Shown: positions 1 through 8,546, counted from the stretch's first letter. The stretch is DNA of 64,000 nt from Flavobacteriaceae bacterium (GCA_002694465.1 NZMG01000039.1:62001-126000); one strand, 5' to 3'. Program-made: numbers and translations. The notes: a model not told the origin generated them from the sequence alone.

Positions 1-849
1 TTTTTAACTCAGTATCGTGCTGCTCAAATTGATGACAATCACACCTTTTATCCCCCAGGAAAAACTCTTTCTTTTAATAGGCAATTACAAACAAACGATG
101 GTATTTTAGCGCATCATGTAGCGTCCAACGAAAATTGCAGTTATGAAGTAGCCTTACAAAAAGTGAGAAATTTTGCCGGAAAGATTTCGCTTCAACTATC
201 TGAAGGAGAAACGGTAACACTTCAAAATATTGGAGAATTTTTCCTAAATAAAGAAAAGAAGATTCAATTTATCCCTTCAGAAAAAGAAAATTACAGTCCT
301 TCTTCTTTTGGTTTATCTTCGTTTGTATCTCCAAAAATTGAACGTATTTCCGAAGAAACTCCTTCAAAACTAGTTTCTATAGCACAAGAGAAAAAGAAAA
401 CAGCTATTCCGTATATGCGGTATGCAGCTATTGGTTTGCTTGCCATAACCTTAGGTGGGTTTAGTGGTTTGAAAATTTATGAAGGCGAAGTAGAAAAACA
501 CAATTTTGCCGAAAAGAAAAAAGCAGATGCACTTGTTGAAACTCAAATTCAAGAAGCAACATTTGTAATTGAAAGTTTTCCAGCTTTAACCATATCCATA
601 CCCAAACAGCGTGGAAACTATCATATCGTTGCAGGTGCTTTTAGAGTTGAAGAAAACGCTCATAAAAAAGTGACTCAACTTACCGAAAAAGGCTATTCGG
701 CAAGAATTATTGGCGCTAATAAATATGGACTTCATCAAGTTGTTTATAGTTCTCATCAAGATAGGTTTGAAGCACTACAAATGCTTCAATCCATAAAAAA
801 TTCTGAAAATAAGGAAGCGTGGCTATTGGTCCAAGACCTTGCGAAATAA
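1..849 (+). CDS. HU-CCDC81 and SPOR domain envelope protein, 5' end missing
   Basis: The frame is open from base 1, so the start lies outside the window; the GTG at 163 is internal. The visible 282 residues begin inside a prokaryotic CCDC81-like HU region, with a typical F-x-P and FGL pattern. A single membrane segment follows (encoded near 415-480), then a charged linker, then a C-terminal SPOR domain (encoded near 610-840, beginning around GNYHIVAGAF). SPOR domains bind denuded septal peptidoglycan. By family knowledge this is an inner-membrane protein with a cytoplasmic HU-like head and a periplasmic SPOR tail. Its exact role is not known. An acyl-CoA thioesterase follows 73 bases downstream behind its own promoter. 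Confidence 0.8.
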   Translation, partial: FLTQYRAAQIDDNHTFYPPGKTLSFNRQLQTNDGILAHHVASNENCSYEVALQKVRNFAGKISLQLSEGETVTLQNIGEFFLNKEKKIQFIPSEKENYSPSSFGLSSFVSPKIERISEETPSKLVSIAQEKKKTAIPYMRYAAIGLLAITLGGFSGLKIYEGEVEKHNFAEKKKADALVETQIQEATFVIESFPALTISIPKQRGNYHIVAGAFRVEENAHKKVTQLTEKGYSARIIGANKYGLHQVVYSSHQDRFEALQMLQSIKNSENKEAWLLVQDLAK

Positions 850-901
850 TTCCTTATTTCTTTTCTGCTTTATATTGCTTTTCTAAAGGGTAAATACTTT
901 T

Positions 902-909
902 TACCTTTG
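902..909 (+). promoter_or_regulatory. -7 promoter element for the thioesterase
   Basis: TACCTTTG matches the Bacteroidota -7 consensus TAnnTTTG exactly and ends 13 bases before the ATG at 923. The leader would therefore be only about 8 bases. No -33 TTTG is found at the usual 19-base spacing. Confidence 0.5.
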
Positions 910-922
910 TTAAAAATTTATA

Positions 923-1435
923 ATGGAAGCAAAAACTCCCAAAGATTCACGAACTATTATTACAGATTTAGTGCTCCCTAGCGAAACAAATCCCATTGGC
1001 AATATGTTTGGAGGAGAATTGCTTGCTAGAATGGATAGAGCGGCTAGTATTGCCGCAAGAAGGCATAGTAGAAGAATTGTTGTAACTGCTTCCGTAAATC
1101 ATGTGGCTTTTAATAAAATGATTCCTTTAGGAAGTGTTGTTACCGTTGAAGCTAAGATTTCTAGAGCTTTTAACAGTTCTATGGAAGTCTATATGGATGT
1201 ATGGATTGAAGATAGAGAAAGCGGACTTAGAAGTAAAGCCAATGAGGCCATATATACTTTTGTAGCAGTGGACGAAATGGGTAGCCCAGTAAAAGTCCCT
1301 GAATTAATTCCTGAAACCGAATTAGAAAAGGAACGTTTTATTGCAGCTCTTCGCAGAAAACAATTGAGCCTCGTCTTAGCTGGCAAGATGAAGCCTATAG
1401 ATGCTACCGAATTAAAAGCCCTATTCAAATCCTAA
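923..1435 (+). CDS. Acyl-CoA thioesterase (hotdog fold, YciA/BACH type)
   Basis: Hydrolyses acyl-CoA to free fatty acid and CoA in the cytoplasm. The 170 residues match a single hotdog domain. N23, G26, F29, G30 and G31 form the N-x2-G-x2-FGG motif, with the Asp of LLARMD (D38) on the following helix, as in the YciA/BACH group. The middle carries the usual hydrophobic strand ending in NHVAF. The C-terminal 30 residues are charged and probably helical. The ATG at 923 is the only start that gives the full N-terminal strand, and it sits just after a good -7 element. Chain-length preference cannot be read from sequence. Confidence 0.9.
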   Translation: MEAKTPKDSRTIITDLVLPSETNPIGNMFGGELLARMDRAASIAARRHSRRIVVTASVNHVAFNKMIPLGSVVTVEAKISRAFNSSMEVYMDVWIEDRESGLRSKANEAIYTFVAVDEMGSPVKVPELIPETELEKERFIAALRRKQLSLVLAGKMKPIDATELKALFKS

Positions 1436-1488
1436 AATAAACCCCTCCTTTAGGGAGTTAATATTCTGATTTTTTAAATGTTTATCGA

Positions 1489-1496
1489 TATATTTG
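1489..1496 (+). promoter_or_regulatory. -7 promoter element upstream of the secreted subtilase
   Basis: TATATTTG matches TAnnTTTG exactly. If used, transcription would start near 1501 and leave a leader of about 130 bases before the ATG at 1631. No -33 TTG lies at the usual spacing. Confidence 0.35.
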
Positions 1497-1548
1497 AAAT
1501 TCCATAAATATTTAGAACGTTTTTTTGTTCAAATTCAGACTATTGTGA

Positions 1549-1598
1549 AATGCCCGCCTATTATTACTAACCCAACCGAAGATGACTCTTTGGGCATT
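1549..1598 (+). other. Inverted repeat in the subtilase leader
   Basis: AATGCCC (1549-1555) and GGGCATT (1592-1598) are perfect complements separated by 36 bases. They lie inside the 195-base gap 1436-1630, which otherwise holds only the probable promoter at 1489. The repeat could fold in the mRNA leader; no known riboswitch class is recognised. Confidence 0.3.
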
Positions 1599-1630
1599 CC
1601 ATCTTCCTATTTTTCAAATACCTTATACCT

Positions 1631-4600
1631 ATGAAAAAAATTATCTTCCTTCTTTTTGCATTTACAGCCTTTTTTGGGTTTTCCCAAAACACGATTCAGT
1701 TTCAGGATGAGACGATTGAGATACAAGAAAATATTCAATCTTTTGATTGGGAACAAATGCCCGAAAACTCCCATTTAGCCAACGGTTATGTAGGATGGGT
1801 TCAGTTCTATAATACTCCAACTCAGAATATTCAAGATGATTTTAAATCAAGAGGCCTTGAACTTATTAGTTATATCCCTCATAATACCTATTTGTTTTAT
1901 TTCCCTCATAATACCTCTGTGGCGTATTTACAAAGCAAAGGGGTTAGAGCTATAGTTACCGTTGAAGGTCGTTTTAAATTAAGTCAAGACCTTAAAAATG
2001 GCAACATTGGTGAGTGGGCACAAATTGATGATAAAATATTGGTAACCCTTCAATATCTAGATTATGTAGATTACAATTTTGTTATTAACGATTTAGCGGA
2101 AAGACAAATTTCTTTACAACAATCTTATAAAGGGTCAAATAACATAGATTTATTAATACCTGATAATTGCCTTGAAGAACTTTCAAGTTTGTCTTACGTA
2201 AAATGGGTTGAACTTATTGTTGCTCCAGATTTAAAAGATGATACAAGAGGTAGAAGTCTTCATAGATCAAGTAATCTTGACACCCAAGGTGCTGGTAGAA
2301 ATTATACCGGCGTTGGAATTGGTGTGATGGTTAGGGATGACGGTATTGTTGGACCTCATATAGATTTTGAGGGAAGAATAGATAATACTGGGGCTTCTGG
2401 TTCTGGTCCTAGTCACGGAGACGGTGTTGGAGGAATTATGGCAGGTGCAGGAAACCTAAATCCAGACATGAGAGGAATGGCGGCGGGATCGGATGTTTAT
2501 GTTGTAGATTATGTTTCTAATTTTTTGGATTCTGAAACAGTAACTCTAATTAACTCTGGGGATGTTCAAATTACAAACTCATCTTATAGTAATGGTTGTA
2601 ATGCAGGATATACTACTATAACGCAAACAGTAGATACCCAAATATTAACAACCCCAAGTTTGTTGCATGTCTTTTCAGCTGGAAACTCGAACAATAATAA
2701 TTGTGGTTATGGTGCCGGAAGCCAATGGGGAAACATTACTGGAGGGCATAAACAAGGCAAAAATGTTATTGCTACCGCCAACGTATTTTTTAATGGAACA
2801 CTTGTTGGCTCAAGTAGTAGAGGCCCAGCACATGATGGAAGAATTAAGCCAGATATTGCTGCCAATGGTCAAAATCAGAATTCAACAAATGAAAATAATA
2901 CCTATCAAGTTTTTGGTGGAACCTCTGGAGCAGCCCCAGGAATTGCTGGAATTTCTGCGCAATTATATGAAGCCTATGGCGATTTAAATGCAGGAGCCTT
3001 GCCAGAATCTGCTTTAATTAAAGCGACCCTATTAAATACGGCAAATGACTATGGAAATGTAGGTCCAGATTTTAAATTTGGATGGGGAATTGTAAATGCC
3101 CTAAGAGCTGGAATTTTAATTGAAGAGGGAAGATATTTATCTGATGACATCATTCAAGGGGACACAAATACGCATACTATTAATGTGCCATCTGGAACAA
3201 CACAAGTACGCTTTATGTTATATTGGAGTGATGTCCCTGCCACACCTGGGGCCTCTCCAGCACTTGTGAATGATTTAGACTTGGTTGTAACAGATCCTTC
3301 CAATAATGCAGAGCTTCCTTGGGTATTAGACCACACTCCGGATCCTACGTTACTAGATTTACCTGCAACAAAGGGTCCAGACCATTTAAATAATATGGAG
3401 CAAGTATTAATAAACAATCCAGCTGCTGGAGATTATGATTTAGACGTAACAGGGTTTAATGTTCCTGTTGGTCCGCAAAGCTATTATATTGTTTATGAAA
3501 TAATTCAAGAAAATTTAACAATTACCTATCCAAATGACGGGGAGAGTTTTGTTCCTGGCCAAACGGAAACAATTCATTGGGACGCAATCAATACAACAGA
3601 TCCATTTACATTGGAATATTCTACCGATAATGGTGGGACTTGGAATGCAATTACAACCGTTTCAAATACAACTACCAATCATTCTTGGCCTGTCCCCAGT
3701 ACACTCACAGGTGAGGCGAAAATAAGAATTACAAGTGGAGCATTTTCAGATGAAAGTGATGGAACTTTTTCTATTGCAGCTCAGGTTACTGGTTTAACCA
3801 TCACTCAAGTATGTCCTACACAAGCCATCTTTAATTGGAATGCTACTGCAGGTGCTGAAAATTATGATGTTTACATTCTTGGACAAAAGTATATGGAAAT
3901 AGCTGGCAATAGTACAACCAATACTATTACAGTTCCCATTTCCAATGCAACCGACCCTATTTGGTATTCAATTGTAGCTAAAAATGATACAGACGGATGG
4001 AAAACCAAAAGACTTATTGCTTTAAATCACCCCGGAGGGTTATTAAATTGTTCTTTAACCAACGATATGGAATTAACTTCTATAAATAACGCACCAGGAG
4101 AATTTTCTGGCGCATGTGGTGGTGGAGCAGATACCATTGTATCGGTTGATTTAACTAACACCGGAATAAATCCTCAAAGTAATTTTACCGTTAGTTATCA
4201 GCTCTCGGGAGGTCCCATTGTGGATGAAACCTATACCGGAACACTAAACTCTGGAGAACAAGTAACTTATGAATTTGCAACACCCGTATCTGTTACATCA
4301 AACGGCACCTATACATTAACAAGTTATGTAACCTTAACGGGTGACCAAAACTCTGCAAACGATGAAAAAGCATTAGAATTTTATGCTCAAACCGATGCTA
4401 CTAGTGTTCCCTTTGAAGAAACCTTTGAATCCATTGGTGTCCCTCCTCTTGGATGGTTTGTGAACAATCCAGATAATGACATCACATGGGAGGCTAGAGA
4501 AAATATAGCCGGAATCGATGGCACATTAACAACAGTAGCATTTGTTGATAATTATAGTTATGACGCTGCAGGTGAAGAAGACCAATTGGTAACAGAGTAT

Positions 4601-5200
4601 TTTGATTTAACATCTAATACAAATCCTGTTTTGGAGTTTGCACTTGCGAAAGCTCAATATTCGGCAACTTTGTTTGATACATTACGAGTTGAGATATCAA
4701 CAGATTGTGGGATATCATTTTCAACTATTTATGAAAAAACCGATTTAGAGTTATCTACCATTCCAGATTACAGCACTGATAATGATTGGGCTCCTGCTAC
4801 TCCAAACGATTGGAGAGTTGAATCTATAGATTTAAGTGCTTACGCTGGAGAAATAGTTTTCTTTAGGTTTATAAATATTACTGGGTATGGAAACAGTACG
4901 CATATTGATAATATTAATGTTACTGGTGTGCTTTCTTCACCTAGCTTTATAGCAAGCCAAATTAGCATGTACCCTAATCCTTCCTCAGAAACAGTTTCTA
5001 TTTCGTTTGGGAATATAGTTTCCAACAATGCTCAAGTGATTGTTTCAAATAGTTTAGGTCAGATTGTTTCAGAAATTAATGAAGACCTTAATTCAAATGC
5101 AACAGTAAACATCAATGTTAGCAACTATGCAAGAGGGATCTATTTCGTTACCATAAAAACTGATGCAGGTACAATTACCAAAAAATTACTTAAAAAATAA
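1631..5200 (+). CDS. Secreted S8 subtilisin-like protease with T9SS sorting domain
   Basis: A serine endopeptidase exported by Sec and then by the type IX system. A signal peptide covers residues 1-18, with a cleavage-like FSQ. A long pro-region (about 20-205) precedes the S8 catalytic domain (about 220-500). The visible triad is Asp236 (VRDDG), His262 (SHGDGV) and Ser432 (GGTSGAAP), with oxyanion Asn352 (SAGN). The Ser motif has Gly where most subtilases have Met (GTSMAAP). A P-domain-like region, an immunoglobulin-like YPNDGES domain (about 635-710) and further beta domains follow. The last 80 residues are a type A T9SS sorting domain (MYPNPSSE to KKLLKK). It probably digests protein outside the cell. 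It appears monocistronic, with a strong terminator at 5221. Confidence 0.92.
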   Translation: MKKIIFLLFAFTAFFGFSQNTIQFQDETIEIQENIQSFDWEQMPENSHLANGYVGWVQFYNTPTQNIQDDFKSRGLELISYIPHNTYLFYFPHNTSVAYLQSKGVRAIVTVEGRFKLSQDLKNGNIGEWAQIDDKILVTLQYLDYVDYNFVINDLAERQISLQQSYKGSNNIDLLIPDNCLEELSSLSYVKWVELIVAPDLKDDTRGRSLHRSSNLDTQGAGRNYTGVGIGVMVRDDGIVGPHIDFEGRIDNTGASGSGPSHGDGVGGIMAGAGNLNPDMRGMAAGSDVYVVDYVSNFLDSETVTLINSGDVQITNSSYSNGCNAGYTTITQTVDTQILTTPSLLHVFSAGNSNNNNCGYGAGSQWGNITGGHKQGKNVIATANVFFNGTLVGSSSRGPAHDGRIKPDIAANGQNQNSTNENNTYQVFGGTSGAAPGIAGISAQLYEAYGDLNAGALPESALIKATLLNTANDYGNVGPDFKFGWGIVNALRAGILIEEGRYLSDDIIQGDTNTHTINVPSGTTQVRFMLYWSDVPATPGASPALVNDLDLVVTDPSNNAELPWVLDHTPDPTLLDLPATKGPDHLNNMEQVLINNPAAGDYDLDVTGFNVPVGPQSYYIVYEIIQENLTITYPNDGESFVPGQTETIHWDAINTTDPFTLEYSTDNGGTWNAITTVSNTTTNHSWPVPSTLTGEAKIRITSGAFSDESDGTFSIAAQVTGLTITQVCPTQAIFNWNATAGAENYDVYILGQKYMEIAGNSTTNTITVPISNATDPIWYSIVAKNDTDGWKTKRLIALNHPGGLLNCSLTNDMELTSINNAPGEFSGACGGGADTIVSVDLTNTGINPQSNFTVSYQLSGGPIVDETYTGTLNSGEQVTYEFATPVSVTSNGTYTLTSYVTLTGDQNSANDEKALEFYAQTDATSVPFEETFESIGVPPLGWFVNNPDNDITWEARENIAGIDGTLTTVAFVDNYSYDAAGEEDQLVTEYFDLTSNTNPVLEFALAKAQYSATLFDTLRVEISTDCGISFSTIYEKTDLELSTIPDYSTDNDWAPATPNDWRVESIDLSAYAGEIVFFRFINITGYGNSTHIDNINVTGVLSSPSFIASQISMYPNPSSETVSISFGNIVSNNAQVIVSNSLGQIVSEINEDLNSNATVNINVSNYARGIYFVTIKTDAGTITKKLLKK

Positions 5201-5220
5201 TTTCAAATACTAGTATTATA

Positions 5221-5243
5221 AAAGCCCCAATTATTGGGGCTTT
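5221..5243 (+). terminator. Rho-independent terminator after the subtilase
   Basis: AAAGCCCCAA and TTGGGGCTTT pair over 10 bases around a TTA loop, with T-rich sequence following. This fits termination of the protease mRNA. It also rules out the TTG at 5234 as a start for the next gene, since that codon lies inside the stem. Confidence 0.9.
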
Positions 5244-5272
5244 TTTTATATTTAAATAGTATTTTGAAACAT

Positions 5273-5899
5273 ATGATACAAGAACTTAAAAATAGCTATG
5301 GTCATCTTTTTGAAAATGAACTTCTTGAAGAAATAAATCAAGTAGGAACCTTCAAAGAAATTCCGCAGGACTTTACTTTAATCGAAATAGGTGCCTATAT
5401 AAAATCTATGCCATTACTTATTTCTGGAGCGATTAAAGTGTTAAGAGAAGATAATGATGGAGATGAGCTTCTTCTTTATTTTCTTGAAAGAGGAGATACT
5501 TGTGCGATGACATTAAGCTGTTGTTTGGGGCAAACCAAAAGTGAAATACGAGCCATTGCTGAGTTAGATACCAAACTGGTTATGATTCCTATTCAAAAAA
5601 TGGAAGAATGGACAGGAAAATACAGAACCTGGAGGAATTTTGTATTTGAAAGCTATCACAATAGACTTATGGAGATGCTTGAGACTATTGACAATATTGC
5701 ATTTATGAAAATGGACGAACGTTTATTAAAGTATTTAAACGATAAAGTAGTAATTACAAAACAGCATAATTTACAAATTACACACCAAGAAATTGCATAT
5801 GATCTTCATACCTCTAGAGTTGTAATCTCGAGGCTTCTTAAAAGCTTAGAGAAATTGAAGAAGATAAAACTTCATAGAAATAATATAGAAGTATTGTAA
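5273..5899 (+). CDS. Crp/Fnr-family transcription regulator of the sulfur island
   Basis: A 208-residue protein with an N-terminal cyclic-nucleotide-binding-like beta barrel (about 25-115), a dimerisation helix (about 120-145) and a C-terminal winged helix (about 148-208). Cysteines 77, 83 and 84 sit in the GDTCAMTLSCC stretch of the barrel. The recognition helix TSRVVISRLLKSLE aligns with E. coli CRP so that R182 and R187 match CRP R180 and R185, while CRP E181 is replaced by V183. The start was set at ATG 5273 because the longer frame begins inside the terminator stem. No Fnr-type iron-sulfur cysteine cluster is present at the N-terminus. It sits directly upstream of three units carrying TGTAA-N6-TTACA operators, so it is their likely activator. 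Confidence 0.88.
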   Translation: MIQELKNSYGHLFENELLEEINQVGTFKEIPQDFTLIEIGAYIKSMPLLISGAIKVLREDNDGDELLLYFLERGDTCAMTLSCCLGQTKSEIRAIAELDTKLVMIPIQKMEEWTGKYRTWRNFVFESYHNRLMEMLETIDNIAFMKMDERLLKYLNDKVVITKQHNLQITHQEIAYDLHTSRVVISRLLKSLEKLKKIKLHRNNIEVL

Positions 5900-5915
5900 T
5901 TCTTCATTTAGATAA

Positions 5916-5931
5916 TGTAACCTTTGTTACA
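5916..5931 (+). promoter_or_regulatory. Crp/Fnr-type operator 1, upstream of tauE
   Basis: TGTAACCTTTGTTACA is a perfect inverted repeat with 6-base arms, which can be written TGTAA-N6-TTACA. Its centre (5923.5) is 33 bp upstream of the centre of a perfect -7 element at 5953. That places it near -41.5, the class II activator position. Confidence 0.75.
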
Positions 5932-5952
5932 AGATATCTTACATAAAGACTT

Positions 5953-5960
5953 TACTTTTG
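5953..5960 (+). promoter_or_regulatory. -7 promoter element for the TauE/SafE gene
   Basis: TACTTTTG matches TAnnTTTG exactly. It ends 16 bases before the ATG at 5977 and lies at class II spacing from operator 1. Confidence 0.65.
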
Positions 5961-5976
5961 CTTTCTATTAGATTAC

Positions 5977-6780
5977 ATGGAAATTACTCAGATTTTAGGA
6001 TATTTTGGAGCTTTCGTAATAGGAATTATACTGGGGTTAATCGGTGGGGGTGGTTCAATTTTAACAGTTCCGGTTTTAGTTTACCTTTTCTATATTAATC
6101 CCGTTACTGCTACAGCTTATTCACTTTTTGTTGTTGGTATTTCGGCACTAGTAGGCGCGATAAGTAATATCAAAAAGCAATTAATTGATTTTAGAACAGC
6201 TATTGTTTTTTCCATCCCTGCTTTTATAGCTGTTTATGTTTCAAGAAAATATGTATTGCCTGCTATTCCAGAAGAGCTTTTCAATGTTGGCGAATTTTTG
6301 CTAACAAAGAATATTGCTATTATGGTTTTCTTTGCCATTATTATGCTGGTTGCCTCAGTTTCCATGATTCGAGATTCAAAGGAAACTGTAGAACGTCCCC
6401 TTCAAAAAATTGCCTACAATTATCCTTTAATTATTGTTGAAGGCTTAGTGGTTGGAATCCTAACAGGAATTGTAGGCGCTGGGGGAGGGTTTCTCATAAT
6501 TCCTGCTTTGGTATTATTTGCAAAGCTTCCCATGAAGAAAGCCGTAGCTACCTCCTTATTAATTATTGCTATTAAATCGCTTATAGGTTTTATAGGAGAT
6601 ATTGAAACACTTAATATAGATTGGTATTTTCTTTTAACTTTTACCCTTATTTCCACAATAGGAATCTTTATTGGGGTTTGGTTAAATAAATTCATAAATG
6701 GTAAAAAATTAAAAAAGAGTTTTGGCTGGTTTGTTCTAATTATGGGTATCTATATTATAATTATGGAAATAAGTAGGTAA
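5977..6780 (+). CDS. TauE/SafE-family sulfur-anion exporter
   Basis: A polytopic inner-membrane protein of 267 residues with about 8 membrane segments in two repeated halves. Each half carries the family's glycine-rich motif: LIGGGGSILTVP at 21-32 and GIVGAGGGFLIIP at 164-176. TauE/SafE proteins are thought to export sulfite, sulfoacetate or related organosulfur anions. In Staphylococcus aureus a TauE gene is part of the cst persulfide-response operon. Here it lies between a Crp/Fnr regulator and a CstB-like enzyme, which supports export of sulfite or thiosulfate made by that enzyme. The transported ion cannot be read from sequence. It is likely a one-gene unit, since operator 2 begins 7 bases after its stop. 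Confidence 0.85.
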   Translation: MEITQILGYFGAFVIGIILGLIGGGGSILTVPVLVYLFYINPVTATAYSLFVVGISALVGAISNIKKQLIDFRTAIVFSIPAFIAVYVSRKYVLPAIPEELFNVGEFLLTKNIAIMVFFAIIMLVASVSMIRDSKETVERPLQKIAYNYPLIIVEGLVVGILTGIVGAGGGFLIIPALVLFAKLPMKKAVATSLLIIAIKSLIGFIGDIETLNIDWYFLLTFTLISTIGIFIGVWLNKFINGKKLKKSFGWFVLIMGIYIIIMEISR

Positions 6781-6786
6781 CTATAA

Positions 6787-6802
6787 TGTAACCATTGTTA
6801 CT
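6787..6802 (+). promoter_or_regulatory. Crp/Fnr-type operator 2, upstream of the persulfide dioxygenase operon
   Basis: TGTAACCATTGTTACT is the same dyad as operator 1 with one mismatch in the last base. Its centre (6794.5) is 33 bp upstream of the centre of a near-consensus -7 element at 6824. Confidence 0.75.
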
Positions 6803-6823
6803 GCAAATGTCCAAAAGCTATTA

Positions 6824-6831
6824 TATCTTAG
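6824..6831 (+). promoter_or_regulatory. -7 promoter element for the persulfide dioxygenase operon
   Basis: TATCTTAG matches TAnnTTTG at 5 of 6 fixed bases. It lies at the same distance from its operator as in the tauE promoter. The leader to the ATG at 6858 would be about 22 bases. Confidence 0.45.
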
Positions 6832-6857
6832 CACTTTGAAAATAAATACATTGAATT

Positions 6858-8270
6858 ATGCACATAGAACAAATATATACAGGATGCCTTGCACAAGGCG
6901 CATATTATATTGAAAGTAATGGTGAAGTTGCCATTATTGACCCACTTCGTGAAGTACAACCTTACATTGAAAAGGCAAAACGAAATAACGCAACTATAAA
7001 ATATATTTTCGAAACCCATTTTCACGCAGATTTTGTAAGTGGTCACGTAACCCTATCAAAAGAAACTGGTGCTCCTATAATTTATGGCCCCACTGCAAAC
7101 CCTTCTTTTGATGCTATTATTGCCAAAGATGGACAAGCATTTAAGCTTGGAGAAATAACCATTATAGCATTACACACTCCTGGTCATACCATGGAAAGTA
7201 CCACCTATTTATTGAAAGATAAAAAGGGGAAAGACTATGCTATATTTAGTGGAGACACTTTATTTTTAGGAGACGTAGGAAGACCCGATTTGGCTCAAAA
7301 AGCTGCACATATGACTCAAGAGGAATTAGCAGGAATGCTCTTTGAAAGCCTTCGGAATAAAATCATGCCTTTGGCAGATGATGTGATTGTATATCCTGCT
7401 CACGGGGCAGGTTCCGCTTGCGGAAAAAACATGATGAAAGAGACGGTAGATACGCTTGGCAATCAAAAGAAAATGAACTACGCCTTACGAGCCAATATGA
7501 CCAAAGAAGAGTTTGTTAAAGAGGTGACAGACGGTTTATTGCCTCCACCTCAGTACTTCCCTTTAAATGTAAAAATGAATAAAGAAGGATACGATGATAT
7601 TGATAAAGTACTAGAAAGGGGAACAAAGGCACTTTCGCCAGATGCTTTTGAAACAGCGGCTAACAAAACAGGAGCTATCGTTTTGGATGTTCGCCATCAA
7701 GATGATTTTGTAAAAGGTCATATCCCTCGATCCATTTTTATAGGTTTAGACGGTGGGTTTGCACCATGGGTGGGAGCCTTGATTGCAGATGTAAAACAAC
7801 CTATATTACTTGTTACTCCAGAGGGTAGAGAAGAAGAAGCTGTAACACGGCTATCTAGAGTGGGTTTTGACAACACCCTTGGTTACCTCAATGGAGGATT
7901 TGAAGCGTGGAAAAATGCCTCAAAGGACTATGATACACTTACTTCCATTCCGGCAACTTCATTAGAGAAAAAACTACATCAAGAAACTGTTCCCGTGTTT
8001 GATGTTCGAAAAGAGGGAGAATTTACTTCAGAACATATTGAAGGAGCGAAAAATACCCCTCTTGACTTTCTTAATGATTATTTATCCGAATTTCCTAAAG
8101 ATGAAACTTTTTATGTGCATTGTGCGGGTGGATACCGAAGTGTTATCGCCGCATCAATCCTTAAAAGTAGAGGAATTCATAATGTAATAGATGTTGCGGG
8201 AGGATATAAAGACATTAAAGAAACAAGTATTCCCAAAACAAATTATGTGTGCCCAAGTGAATTAAAATAG
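6858..8270 (+). CDS. CstB-like persulfide dioxygenase fused to two rhodanese domains
   Basis: Predicted to oxidise low-molecular-weight persulfides to sulfite and thiosulfate in the cytoplasm. The N-terminal metallo-beta-lactamase fold (about 1-240) shows H54-x-H56-x-D58 in THFHADFVSGH, H110, D133 and H182, the iron-binding set of ETHE1-type dioxygenases. The first rhodanese domain (about 272-352) has TPEGR where the active-site cysteine loop should be, so it is catalytically dead. The second (about 378-460) keeps Cys422 in HCAGGYRS. This order (dioxygenase, pseudo-rhodanese, active rhodanese) is that of S. aureus CstB. It leads an operon with the HMA gene (6 bases downstream) and the methyltransferase. 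Length is normal for the family, and the start is supported by the promoter at 6824. Confidence 0.88.
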   Translation: MHIEQIYTGCLAQGAYYIESNGEVAIIDPLREVQPYIEKAKRNNATIKYIFETHFHADFVSGHVTLSKETGAPIIYGPTANPSFDAIIAKDGQAFKLGEITIIALHTPGHTMESTTYLLKDKKGKDYAIFSGDTLFLGDVGRPDLAQKAAHMTQEELAGMLFESLRNKIMPLADDVIVYPAHGAGSACGKNMMKETVDTLGNQKKMNYALRANMTKEEFVKEVTDGLLPPPQYFPLNVKMNKEGYDDIDKVLERGTKALSPDAFETAANKTGAIVLDVRHQDDFVKGHIPRSIFIGLDGGFAPWVGALIADVKQPILLVTPEGREEEAVTRLSRVGFDNTLGYLNGGFEAWKNASKDYDTLTSIPATSLEKKLHQETVPVFDVRKEGEFTSEHIEGAKNTPLDFLNDYLSEFPKDETFYVHCAGGYRSVIAASILKSRGIHNVIDVAGGYKDIKETSIPKTNYVCPSELK

Positions 8271-8276
8271 TGCGCT

Positions 8277-8546
8277 ATGAAACATACAATTGAAATACAA
8301 AATCTTAAATGCGGAGGCTGTGCTAAAACTATTGAAAACTATCTTGGCCAAATTGCAAACTTGGAATTAGGAAATATTGATATTGGAACAGGAAGTATTA
8401 CTATTAACACAACATCTGAGGAGACATTATCCCTTGCTGAAAAGAAACTTCAAGAATTGGGATATCCTATCATTGGAGATAAAAACTCGGTTATAACAAA
8501 AGCAAAATCTTTTGTTAGTTGTGCTACGGGTAAAATGAGTAAATAA
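8277..8546 (+). CDS. Small HMA-domain (heavy-metal-associated) protein
   Basis: An 89-residue ferredoxin-like metal-binding protein. The KCGGCAKT motif puts C12 and C15 in the standard HMA CxxC position, which in family members binds Cu(I) or other soft metals. A third cysteine, C82, lies in a short C-terminal tail. It could be a metallochaperone. Because the operon deals with persulfides, the cysteine pair could instead carry sulfane sulfur; that is speculation. Its stop overlaps the next start by one base (TAATG), so the two are translationally coupled. Confidence 0.75.
   Translation: MKHTIEIQNLKCGGCAKTIENYLGQIANLELGNIDIGTGSITINTTSEETLSLAEKKLQELGYPIIGDKNSVITKAKSFVSCATGKMSK

Noticed and set aside
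1189..1428. Open frame on the - strand opposite the thioesterase
   Set aside because: No family character and wholly inside a strong gene; similar shadow frames elsewhere were left out for the same reason.
5234..5272. N-terminal extension of the Crp/Fnr gene from TTG 5234
   Set aside because: The codon lies inside the terminator stem of the previous gene; ATG 5273 gives a normal family length.
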